From Hevea brasiliensis (Eukaryota > Streptophyta > Magnoliopsida > Malpighiales > Euphorbiaceae), in contig NC_079504.1 in assembly GCF_030052815.1 (NCBI RefSeq), positions 86,492,249 to 86,556,248 of the forward strand: 64,000 bases of DNA. Direction: 5' to 3'. Below are positions 34,791-45,394 of the stretch, one piece after another. The notes under the pieces were generated by a model that was not told where the DNA came from, searched no databases, and was given only the letters and a program-made list of their open reading frames with translations. The first letter of the stretch is position 1. Each line of letters begins with the position of its first letter. Made by a program: the position numbers and the translations under genes.

Positions 34791-34865
34791 GTAAATAATT
34801 GAAACCAATAGAATTGATATAAATATTAAATTAAAATGATAACAATAACATGAAATATATGTCAG
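34791..34865 (+). other. Intron-like GT-AG insert in integrase (element VII)
   Basis: ATCCAG|GTAAATAATTGAA...ATATATGTCAG|GTTCTTGAG, 75 nt, about 80% A+T by eye, with an in-frame TGA after three codons. The ends are almost identical to those in II and V. Confidence 0.65.
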
Positions 34866-35612
34866 GTTCTTGAGGATATGCTGAGGAGTTGTGTCATTGA
34901 ATTTGAGGGAAGTTGGGATAGATACCTCCCACTGGCAGAATTTGCATACAATAATAGCTACCAAGCTAGCATCCAAATGGTCCCGTATGAAGCACTGTAT
35001 GGGAGGAAATGTAGAACTCCAGTGTGCTGGACTGAATTGGGTGAAGACAAATTGGTAGGGCCAGACCTAGTGAAACAGACTGAGGAGAAAGTGAAACTAA
35101 TCAAAGCCAATTTGAAGGTTGCCTCAGACAGACAGAAATCTTATGCCGACCTGAAAAGAAAAGAAATAGAATATGTGGTTGGCGACAAAGTGTTCCTCAA
35201 GGTGTCACCATGGAAGAAAGTATTGAGGTTTGGAAGAAAAGGTAAGTTAAGCCCTAGGTTCATTGGCCCATATGAAGTCATTGAACGTGTGGGTCCAGTA
35301 GCCTATAGGCTAGCTTTACCACCAGAGCTGGACAAGATCCACAACGTGTTCCACATGTCCATGCTCAAAAGATACCGCTCAGATCCTTCACATGTCATCT
35401 CCAGGGAAGAAATTGAAATACAACCGGATTTGACATATGAAGAAGAACCTCTATGAATCCTAGCTCGGGAAGTGAAAGAGTTGAGGAACAAGCAGATTCC
35501 ACTGGTGAAAGTGCTTTGGAGGCACCACAACACCGAAGAGGCAACTTGGGAAAGTGAAGAGACGATGAAGCAACAGTTCCCTCAACTGTTTGCATCAGGT
35601 AAATTTCGAGGA
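34866..35612 (+). pseudogene. Integrase C-terminal domain and chromodomain (element VII)
   Basis: Continues integrase after the insert: LRSCVIEFEGSWDRYLPLAE, RKCRTPVCWTELGEDKLVGP, VKLIKANLKVASDRQKSY, FGRKGKLSPRFIGPYEVIE, IHNVFHMSMLKRYRSDPSH. A TGA at 35454 sits where a related copy has CGG or AGA. Beyond it the frame continues through VKVLWRHHNTEEATWE into the chromodomain end QLFASG, so the stop alone removes the chromodomain. Confidence 0.8.
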
Positions 35613-35625
35613 CGAAATTTAAATT

Positions 35626-35637
35626 AGAGGGGAAGAG
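35626..35637 (+). promoter_or_regulatory. Polypurine tract of element VII
   Basis: AGAGGGGAAGAG, just before the TG of the 3' LTR; the same tract precedes the 3' LTR of V. Confidence 0.85.
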
Positions 35638-35638
35638 T

Positions 35639-38600
35639 TGTAACACCCTCCCGATAATAACTCCGTACATTCTACTGTTCCGGTGACCGGTGTCGGTCCG
35701 GACAGCTAGAACATCCGGAAAAATATTTAAATTTAAGTGAGGGACCAAAATCAACTCAAATATTAATAAGAAAAATTTAGTAAAAATTTTAGAAATAAAA
35801 TACAACCAAGTTAAACGAGCCGGTGCCCTAGCGATGGGTAACCCAGAGGGAAGTTGCTGTTCTCGCAACTAGGAGCCCTAGACCCGGGGGAAAAATTATA
35901 AAATAATTATTGGGACTCCAGAGAAGGGTCATTGAGGTTCCTATGGCATTAGAATGCCAAGAAAATATTTAGAAAAGTTTTTCAATCGGTACAGACAATT
36001 TTGACCCGTTAAGCCAAACGGAGGTCATTTTGGTCATTTTGTCTTCAGAGGTGATTTTTGGCCGACTTGTCCAATTGAGTAAATAATTAATATGACATAA
36101 AATATGAATAAACATTACTAGAAATTAAATTGAAAATGAGTAGTGGAGGAAAGAAAAGAAATTGAGGAAAAATGCCTATTTATGACATCATGGTGATGTC
36201 ATTTAAAAGCCATAACCAATCAAAATTAAACAACCCTTTAATTAATCAATAAAAGAGACAAACCAAGACAAAAGAATCAAAATTTCAGCTACCTTCTTCT
36301 TCTCCAATTCCAGCCGAAATTTATGCTTGCCCTAAACCTCCATTAGACCTCACTTCCAAAGCTTAATTTCTCCCTTGTTACACCACTAAACCCTAACTTC
36401 TTTCATTAAAACTTGACCATATCTCTTGGGGAAGCTTTTGGCAGCCAAGAAGAGGAAAGAAAGTGAAGTTTTGAGTTGGGAAATTCTGCCACTTAAAGGT
36501 TAGTGCATATTTGTATATAAACCTCTTTTAATCCATGAAGGTGACTTGAAATAAGTGAGATTTTGTAACTTAAATGAATAGAATTTGAGTATATGCACCC
36601 CATGGATTTCGGCTGCACTAGGGAAGGAATAGAATTGGGTGTTTTTTATTGACTTGGAATGAACTACAAATCAAGTTTAAAGTATTTAAACATAAGGATA
36701 TTAATTTAGTTAGTTAAATAGGGTAGTTTGTACAAAACTATGAATTTGAGCTAGGGTTTAGGAGAGAAAACTTGACTTGGCTTATTTAATTGTTAAAGAA
36801 CACTCTAATGGTCAATTAGTGACCATTTTAGGTAAGTTGACCACAATTTGGACTGAAATAATGCATGGCAAAGTGAATGTGTAGGCTGCCTAAAGATAGT
36901 AGCAAGGTGACTGAAATTTCAGTCCACTTGCACAGCCATATCTTTGGCTGTGTTGGTCCAATTGGTGTTTGGCTGATTGGACATGAAACTAGGCTTATAA
37001 TGGCACATTTTTTCTGAAGAAACCATGCCCAAAAGACCAAATCAAGAGGACCAAAACTTGGCCCCAATCCGGATACCCTGCAACAGCACCTGCAGAAATG
37101 ACCAAATGAATAGTAACTGTTCATTTGGCCATAACTCACTGTAGATGTGGTCAATTGACCTGAAATTTTTACAACAACAAGTTAAGACATAGACAAACAA
37201 CTTTCATGAAGGAACCTACCCCAAATTATGGCCAGAACCCATCCAACCAAGTGATTCCAGTTACTGTTCATGTTACTGTAGATATGGTCAATTCTGCAGA
37301 TTGGCAATCCGGCCAGCTATGGTTTTTGGACTATATCTAGAGCTACAAAACTCCAAATGGAGTGATTCAAAAAAGGAAATTCAACTAGACAAAATAAGGA
37401 ACAACTTTCATGTTTACCATTTCCTCAAATTCCCACTGCAACAGTGCTCAATAAAACAGAAAAGTCAGGCTTCAAAATCTGAAAATTTTGCTTCCCTTCG
37501 TTTAAACTTTGAAATGGTATAAATGCTTAATGCCAACAAGTTTTGAATGCCAAATGTGGTATGTTGGGAGTGCCAAAGTCAATGTACATATTTTCTATCC
37601 AAAAGTCAACATTTTTGTTGACCAATGAGGTGAATAGTGACACCAAAAAATTGAAATTCATAAATTGAAGAATTTAAAAGTTTCAAATGCCCTAGTATAC
37701 CTAACAAGATTGGTTTGGATAGTTTGGCATGCCAATAGGGTTCGATTAGCGATCGCACATGGCAATTTGCCGTTCTGTGATTTTATGGCTTTTAGCCATT
37801 CCGACCTTGTATTGAGATTTGGCCTTGTGCCTGATGTATTTACAGCTTGTTAGCTGTTCTGTTGCACACCGGGAGATGCATATGTGACCGGTGGTGTGAC
37901 GGCCCGAGGTACTAGATACCCAATGCCAGTTTGCCCATTATCCAGTCCAGTCGTCTAGTGTAGGTTACTTGGGGCAACTAAATGAATAAAAGTGGACAAA
38001 GTAAATGATATACAAATACCAAAGAAATATAACATGTACATTCACTACATATTTATTTTCTTGCTATTTCCTTTATTTTATTATTGCACCACTAAGCATT
38101 ATTGCTTAGCGCGTCGCTTTTGCCACGCGTAGGTTCTGGGATACAGATCGTGAGCCCAGTAGACCGCAAACTGGGTGAGTCCATCCTGCAGTTCTGCACA
38201 GTGTTCGTGTCACCTCAACTTCTGCAGTGCATTGGTAGGACACTAGGTGTCATTTTGATATTTTGTAGCTAATTTTTATTTCCTCATATGTATTTGAACT
38301 TATGTAATGTATTTTAATGTTCATGTAAATAATGAAAGTTATGGTTATGAATGCAAAATTTGAGCATTTATTTATTGTTGTATATGAGTATTATGAGAAA
38401 TGGATGTTTGAGAAATGAAAAGGTTGTTGAGAACCGAAATTGAAAATTGTTGAGATTTTGGATATTGGAGTTTGAGATGATTGAATACAAATATTAGAAG
38501 TGTTTTTCACAGGTTTCGAAGAACTGTTTTCTCCATTTTTAGCCGGTACTCTGCCGGATTTTCTTTAAAATTTTCGGAACCTCAAATAAATTATAATTTC

Positions 38601-38741
38601 AATAAATGACTTAAATGAACTATATTTCATAAACTATATTCAAAACTATGACAAAAATTAATTAAGGAAAAATAGAGTGTGCCAGTACACCGTGTGACAT
38701 ATCTTACCTGGATATACTGTAGACGGGTAAGGGGTGTCACA
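35639..38741 (+). repeat. 3' LTR of element VII (3103 bp)
   Basis: Same length as the 5' LTR. Most of it differs by only about 1%, but the first 550 bp and a short patch near 37829-37872 differ more. Holds the same motifs: bZIP-like pair 36183-36201, donor-like site 36499, dyad 37098-37132, hairpin 38092-38109, acceptor-like site 38512. No gene is seen in it. Confidence 0.95.
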
Positions 38742-38746
38742 AGATG
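38742..38746. repeat. Target-site duplication of VII, right copy
   Basis: AGATG, identical to 27677-27681. Confidence 0.9.
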
Positions 38747-40110
38747 TGTTCCCTAAAGAATTGCCTGGCTTACCACCAGAAAGGAAAGTCGAATTTGCTA
38801 TTGAGATACTGCCAGGTACAGCACCAATCTCTATTGCTCCTTATAGGATGGCACCCACATAATTGGAAGAACTGAAAATCCAGTTACAGGAGTTACTGGA
38901 TAAAGGCTTCATACACCCCAGTGTGTCACCATGGGGAGCTCCAGTGCTGTTTGTGAAAAAAAAGGAAAGGACTTTGAGGTTGTGCATTGATTACCGACAG
39001 TTGAATAAAGTGAGAGTGAAGAACAAATATCCGTTGCCTAGAATTGATGATCTGTTTGATCAGTTGAAGGGAGCAGAAGTATTTTTCAAAATTGATCTCA
39101 GATCAGGGTATCATCAGTTAAGGGTGAAGGATACAGATGTGCCAAAGACTGCATTCAGGACCCGGTATGGGCATTATGAGTTCCTGGTGATGCCCTTTGG
39201 CCTAGCAAATGCACCAGCGGCATTCATGGACCTTATGAACCGTATCTTCCATCCATACCTAGATTGGTTCATATTGGTCTTCATTGATGATATTTTGGTG
39301 TATTCCAAGACCGGGAAAGAACATGATGAACATTTGAGGATTGTTCTGCAAACCCTGAGAGAAAAGAAGCTGTATGCTAAGTTGTCAAAGTGTGACTTCT
39401 GGTTAAATGAAATTGCATTCCTTGGACACATAGTGTCAGCTGATGGGATTAGAGTGGATCCCAAGAAAATAGAAGCAGTGATGGAATGGAAGCCTCCCAG
39501 GAATACAACTGAGGTCAGAAGTTTCTTGGGGCTAGCTGGGTATTACAGAAGATTTGTAAAGGGATTTTCGTTAATAGCTGCTCCAATGACCAAGTTGTTA
39601 CACAAGAATGTCGATTGTTGGAATGAAAAGTGTCGAGCTAGTTTTGAGAAGTTGAAGGCTATGTTGTGAGGCACCAGTGCTAACACAGATGTCGCAAAGG
39701 ACTTTGTGGTATACAGTGATGCCTCTCATAATGGGTTAGGGTGTGTATTGATGCAAGAGGGGAAGGTGGTCGCTTATGCTTCCAGGCAGCTAAAGCCACA
39801 TGAACAGAATTACCCTGCCCATGATCTAGAACTTGCAGCAATTATCTTCACACTGAAGATATGGAGGGACTACTTGTATGGTTAAAAGTGCTACATTTAC
39901 ACAGACCACAAGAGTCTGAAATACTTGCCAACCTAGAAGGAGCTCAACCTTAGACAGAGGCGATGGATTGAGTTCCTGAAGGACTATGATTGTGTAATTG
40001 ACTACCATCCTGGGAAGGCAAATGTAGTTGCTGACGCTTTGAGCAGAAAATCCATCACAGCTTTGAGATCATTGAATGCCCGTCTATCCTTAGCTTGAGA
40101 TGGAGCTATT
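38747..40110 (+). pseudogene. RT and RNase H (element V)
   Basis: Resumes the pol of V after VII. RT has [34 protein letters not shown] and an intact FIDD (about 39283), then [16 protein letters not shown]. Stops occur at 38861 (before LEELKIQL) and after KAML (39667), where a small deletion shifts frame. RNase H is recognisable ([27 protein letters not shown], [14 protein letters not shown]) but has stops near 39885 and 39935. It encodes the enzymes that copy the element RNA into DNA, here inactive. Confidence 0.85.
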
Positions 40111-40833
40111 TTGGCTGAGCTGCAAGTGAGGCCAAACCTACTTCAACAGATTTTAGATGGGCAGAAGGCAGATGAGAAGCTAAAGGCTATTATGAGTAAA
40201 ATCTCAGAAGGGAAAGCAACTGACTATGAGGTGAAAGCAGATGGGTGTCTATACTATAAAGGAAGAGTATGTGTACCAGATGATGGGGAATTGAAAGCCA
40301 ATATCCTAAAAGAGGCACATACCACTGTTTATGCTATGCACCCAAGAAGTACAAAAATGTATCATGATCTGAAGCTTCAGTATTGGTGGCTTGGTATGAA
40401 GAAGGACATAGCTGACTATGTGACTAAATGCTTGACATGTCAGCAAGTCAAGGCAGAACATCAAGTTCCATCAGATTTGCTACAGCCTATACGCATACCT
40501 GAATGGAAATGGGATCGGGTCACTATGGATTTTGTAAGTGGTCCACCTCTCACCCTGAAGAAGCATGATGCAGTATGGGTGATAGTAGATAGATTGACGA
40601 AGTCAGCACATTTTCTGCTAGTTAGGACTGACTACTCACTGGAGAAGTTAGCAGAATTGTATATTAGTGAGATAATTAGACTGCATGGAATTCTACTTTC
40701 CATCATATCTGATCGAGACCCAAGGTTTACATTGAGATTTTGGAAGAAATTGCATGAATCCTTGGGTACACAACTCCACTTCAGCACAACTTTCCATCCT
40801 AAGACGGATGGGCAATCAGAAAGAGTAATTCAG
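40111..40833 (+). pseudogene. Integrase N-terminal and catalytic core (element V)
   Basis: Open for 241 codons up to the intron-like insert. The finger is MHPRSTKMYHDLKLQYWW then [12 protein letters not shown]. Catalytic residues are in [18 protein letters not shown] and GQSERVIQ. The residues [17 protein letters not shown] that are out of frame in VII are in frame here. Met 40111 is internal to the original polyprotein ([12 protein letters not shown] precedes the finger). Confidence 0.85.
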
Positions 40834-40888
40834 GTAAACAATTGAAACTAATTGACCTAATATAATAATAACATGAAATATATGTCAG
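40834..40888 (+). other. Intron-like GT-AG insert in integrase (element V, shortened)
   Basis: ATTCAG|GTAAACAATTGAA...ATATATGTCAG|GTCCTTGAG, 55 nt. The ends match II and VII, but about 20 nt in the middle are missing, which may make it too short for efficient plant splicing. Confidence 0.6.
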
Positions 40889-41640
40889 GTCCTTGAGGAT
40901 ATATTGAGGAGTTGTGTCATTGAGTTTGAGGGAAGTGGGGATAGATACCTCCCACTGGCAGAATTTGCAAACAACAATAGCTACCAATCTAGCATTCAAA
41001 TGGCCCCATATAAAGCATTTTATGGGAGGAAATGTAGAACTCCAGTGTGCTGGACTGAATTAGGCGAAGATAAATTGGTAGGGCCAGACCTAGTGAAACA
41101 GACTGAGGAAAAGGTAAAACTAATCAAAGCCAATCTGAAGGTTGCCTCAGACAGACAAAAATCTTATGCCGACCTGAAGAGAAAAGAAATAGAATATGTG
41201 GTTGGTGACAAAGTGTTCCTCAAGGTGTCATTGGGGAAGAAGGTACTAAGGTTTGGAAGAAAAGGTAAGTTAAGTCCTAGGTTCATTGGTCCATATGAAG
41301 TCATTGAAAGTGTGGGTCTAGTGGCCTATAGGCTAGCTTTACCACCAGAGCTGGAGAAGATTCATAATGTGTTCCACGTATCTATGCTAAGAAGATACGG
41401 CTCAGATCCTTCACATGTCATCTCCATGGGAGAAATTGAAGTATAACCGAATTTGACATATGAAGAAGAACCCATACGGATCTTGGCTCGGGAAGTGAAA
41501 GAGTTGAGAAATAAGCAGATTCCACTAGTGAAAATGCTTTGGAGGCACCACAACACCGAGGAGGCAACTTGGGAAAGTGAAGAGACGATGAGGCAACAGT
41601 TCCCTCAACTGTTTGCATTAGGTAAATTTTGAGGACGAAA
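40889..41640 (+). pseudogene. Integrase C-terminal domain and chromodomain (element V)
   Basis: Reads LRSCVIEFEGSGDRYLPLAE, RKCRTPVCWTELGEDKLVGP, LSPRFIGPYEVIESVG and IHNVFHVSMLRRYGSDPSH. A TAA at 41444 ends the ORF before NLTYEEE-like sequence. The chromodomain segment (VKMLWRHHNTEEATWE) remains readable to about 41620. The tail leads to AGAGGGGAAGAG, the polypurine tract (41650-41660). Confidence 0.8.
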
Positions 41641-41661
41641 TTTAAATTAGAGGGGAAGAGT

Positions 41662-44600
41662 TATAACACCCACCCTGTAGCAACTCCGTACATTCTACTG
41701 TTCCGGTGACCAGTGTCGGTCCGGACAGTTAGAATGTCCAGAAAAATATCTAAATTAAAGTGAGGAACCATAATTAACTCAAATATTCATAAAAAAATTT
41801 AGAAAAAATTTTAAAAATAAAATACAACCAAGTTAAATGAGCCGGTGCCCAAGCGATGGGTAACCTAGTAGAAAGTTGCGGTTCTCGCAACTAGAAGCCC
41901 TAGACCTAGGAGAAAATTCATAAAATAATTTTTGGGACTCCAGAGAAGGGTCATTGAGGTTTTTATGGCATTAGAATGCCAAGAAAATGCTTAAAAAATT
42001 TTTTCAATTGGTACAGAAAATTTTAGTCTGTTAAGCGAAACATAGGGCATTTTGTTCATTTCGTCTTTAGAGATGATTTTTGGCCAACTTGTCCAGTTAA
42101 GTAAATAATTATTATGACACAAAATGTGAATAAATATTGCTAAAAATTAAATTCAAAATGAGTAGAGAAGAAAAGAAAAGAAAATGAATTAAAATTGCAA
42201 TTTTGACCTCATGCTTATGACACATGTCCATAAACCACTTAAAATGAGTCAAATGGGCAGAAAATTGAAAGGAAAAAACTGCACTCTTCTTCCTCATTTC
42301 CCATCCACCATAGCCAAGAAGCTTTCTCTCCATTTTCTCTTTTAAAGCTTGATTTTCCTAAACTTCCTCTCCACAAAAACCCTAAACTCGCTTCACTAAA
42401 AATCATTCCCACATCTTGGATAAGCTATTTGTAGCAAAAAGAAGAGAAAGGATTGAAGTTTTGTTACCTAGAAATTCTGCTCATAGAGGTTAGTGTCCAA
42501 TCTCCTATCTCTTTTACTTAATTCATGTTTATTGGCATGAGATAAGTGGAAAAGTATAAGAAAAATAAAATAAAACTTATGTATTCATCCCTACAATTTG
42601 GGCAGCCTAGGGATGGTTAGGGTTTGATGAATTTATTTGAAGTAAAGTGCTTATGAGCTGCCCATAGCATGAGATGAGTGATTGAACATGTAAGAGTAAG
42701 TGAAATGCAAGTGTGATGCATGAATGAACCTTGAAAATGTGGACACTTGAACAACATTAGGGTTTGCTCATGTGATAGTTCATTAACCTTGTAATGGTCA
42801 ATTAGTGTCCATTTTAATGTGTATGATGAGGAAATGAAGTGAGTTGAGGCTTGGCATTTGTGTATGGGTGAGCTGCCTTGGTTGACCTGCATGACTGAGC
42901 ATGAGTCTAGCAGGTTTGGGCAGTCATAAATAGAGTTGTAGAGGTGCAATTAGTGTAATGTCAATTGGACATGAATCTAGACACATAATGGCACCACTTT
43001 GGTGAAGAAACCCTGCCCAGAAAACCAAACCAAGTTGGCCTAAAAATTGCCCTAATCCGGGGGACCTGCAGTCTGCTTGGGCAAAATGACCAAATGAACA
43101 GTGTTTATTCATTTGGTCATAACTTAGTGTAGAAAGGTCCAATTGACCTGAAATTTTACCAGAAAAAAGCTGAGACAAAGACCTACAACTTTCATGAAGA
43201 ACATAAATCCAAATTCTGATCATAACCTAGTCAAATTGCCAATCAAACTTAGGTTACCAAATCTGGCAGAACCAGTTTTGCCCATAATTTTGGATTTTGT
43301 CCAATCCGGCCAGTTATGGTGTTTAAGCCATAACTTGAGCTACAAAACTCCAAATAGAGTGATTCAAAAAAAAAAGAAATGTAATTATACAAAATAAGGA
43401 ATAACTTTCATGAAGATAACTTTGCCAAATTCGTACTGTACAAATGACCAATGTAACAGTAAACATAAGGCTTGAAATCTGAAAATTGTGAATAATTAAC
43501 ACTAAGCTTAGAAATGGTATTGGCAACCAATACCAACAACTTTAGAATGCAAAATGCGGTATGTTGAGAGTATTAGAATCAATGTACCTATTGTCTATGC
43601 AAAAGTCAATATTTTAGTTGACCAACGAAATGAATAGTAACACCTAAACTTAAATTTCAAGAATTGTAAAGTTTAAAAGAGTAACATGCCCTAGTACACC
43701 TAGCAAGATTGGTTTGGATAGGTTGGCATGCCAATAGGGTTCAGTTAGCAGTACTGCACATAGCATTATGCCATTCTGTGATTTCATGGCTTTTAGCCAT
43801 TCTGACATTATCTTGAGACTTGGCCTTGTGCCTAATGTTATTACAGTTTATTAGCTATTCTGTTGCACATCGAGAGACACATATGTGACCGATGGTGTGA
43901 CGGCCCGAGGTACTTGATACCCAGTGCCAGTTTACCCGTTTATCCAGTTCAGTCATTCAGTATAGGTTACTTGGGCAACCAAAAATGAAAGTTGATAAAT
44001 TTAATGAAATAATGAATATAACAAGTACCAAATAAATAAGACTACCAATAATTATCAAAAACTTGTCTGCATGAGACATCAATACACTCACTCCATATTT
44101 ATTTTTTTTTATTAGTTCTTTTTATTTTATTATTAGCACCACTAAGCATTATTGCTTAGCGCGTCGCTTTTTGCCACGCGTAGGTTCTAGAGAGACAAAC
44201 AGAGAGCCCAGCAGACCAAAGACTGTGTGAGGTCACAGATCTGCCTAGCGTCAGAGTCACCTCTCATCTACAGTGCATTAGTGGTATGACCTTTAGGTCC
44301 CTTTTGAAATTATGTTTTTGCATTTTGTAATAGGTAGCAGTTTGTGATTTGTAAATTATGAACTCATGTAAATTAGTAAATTTATGCAATCATATGTTGA
44401 TGTACATATTTGAAGAATTTTGTTAATTAATATAATTTGAGAATATCTTCATGAAATTTTAGTTAATTTTGAATTTGAATGAAATTGTGGATTAATGTTG
44501 AGAACTTGAAATGATTGCTAATGTTGACACCATGTTGATGGTTATTGGAGTTTGAGAATGATTGGAAATGATTATTGGAAGTGTTTTTCATAGGTTCTGA

Positions 44601-44838
44601 AGAACCACTTTCTCCATTTTTAGCTGGTACTTTGTTGGATTTTCTATAAAATTTTCGAAACCTCAAATAAATTATAATTTCAATAAATGACTTAAATAAA
44701 TTATATTTCATAAATTGTACTTCATAACTATGAAAAAAATAAATAAGGAAAAAAATGATTGAATTAAAATAGGGTGTTCCGGTACACTGCGTGGCATATC
44801 TTGCTCGACTACACTGTAGACGGGTAAGGGGTGTCACA
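41662..44838 (+). repeat. 3' LTR of element V (3177 bp)
   Basis: Begins TATAACACCC (TG mutated to TA) after AGAGGGGAAGAGT and ends GGGGTGTCACA. Contains donor-like site 42489, dyad 43086-43120, hairpin 44142-44159 and acceptor-like site 44593. No gene is seen in it. Confidence 0.9.
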
Positions 44839-44843
44839 TAGGA
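44839..44843. repeat. Target-site duplication of V, right copy
   Basis: TAGGA; one mismatch to GAGGA at 17748-17752. Confidence 0.7.
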
Positions 44844-45394
44844 ACCACCCAAATTTCTCATGGTCCAATCAGTAAAACCAGCCATTAAACAAGCAACAAG
44901 GGTACAAACCACCATCACCCTTTGGATTTCAAAATAGAGGTCAAAACTTTTCACAACCATCACTACCTCTCCAAAATCAATAACCTGAACTGAAGATGAC
45001 CATGGAAACCATGATGGAAGGATTCCTAGCAGCTCAATAACAACCAAAAGAATTGATTAAATAGCTAACTTCCAAAGTGGATCAACTTGCTACTCATAAC
45101 AAGATGCTAGAAAATCAAATCGCTCAGCAAGCAAGTTCTTCAAGTAAGGCTGCTGGCAAACTGCCTAGCCAATAAGAAATGAACCCAATGGAGCATTATA
45201 AGGCAATTACGCTGAACTCTAGTACAACTAGAGGTAGAACCGGCAGAGGGAACCATAGAAAAATCTAAAGGCCAAGCAGAGAAAAAGGAGGAAGAAGCTA
45301 AGAAAGATCAGGAAGAGGAAGCAAGGAAGACAAAGAAATTACCAGAGCCATACCAGCCTCCCCTACCTTTTCCTCAGAGATTTCAGAAAGCCAA
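44844..45394 (+). pseudogene. Athila-like gag C-terminal part (element IV, continued)
   Basis: Parallels 49778-50342 of element X: RNHPNFSWSNQ, KMTMETMMEGFLAAQ, VDQLATHNKMLENQIAQQA, SSSKAAGKLPSQ, then a Lys/Glu-rich stretch and LPEPYQPPLPFPQRFQKA. There are several stops (for example after WSNQ and after FLAAQ). It ends abruptly at 45394, where X continues into LDK...FGKFLEVL; LTR-derived sequence of region VIII starts there. Confidence 0.8.

Larger units (their letters stand above)
27682..38741 (+). mobile_element. Element VII: complete Tekay/Del-like chromovirus (11,060 bp)
   Basis: Two LTRs of equal length (3103 bp each), an initiator tRNA-Met PBS, gag-PR-RT-RNase H-integrase-chromodomain, a polypurine tract and perfect AGATG target duplications make it structurally complete. 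It is inserted in the protease-RT linker of element V in the same orientation. Most of the LTR pair is nearly identical, so it is the youngest chromovirus copy here. Several stops and frame changes nevertheless break pol. Confidence 0.95.
17753..44838 (+). mobile_element. Element V: Tekay/Del-like chromovirus carrying two nested insertions
   Basis: Its 5' LTR is 17753-20948 and its 3' LTR 41662-44838. Internal pieces are 20949-21081, 25925-27681 and 38742-41661, separated by the composite insertion 21082-25924 and by element VII 27682-38741. The target duplication GAGGA/TAGGA lies in Athila gag. By eye the LTR pair differs by roughly 7% over the first 300 bp, more than VII, which fits V being the older host. 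All reading frames are broken. Confidence 0.9.

Noticed and set aside
44463..45047. 194-residue minus-strand ORF
   Set aside because: Spans the 3' LTR of V and antisense Athila gag; not kept in the 5' LTR of V or in element X.
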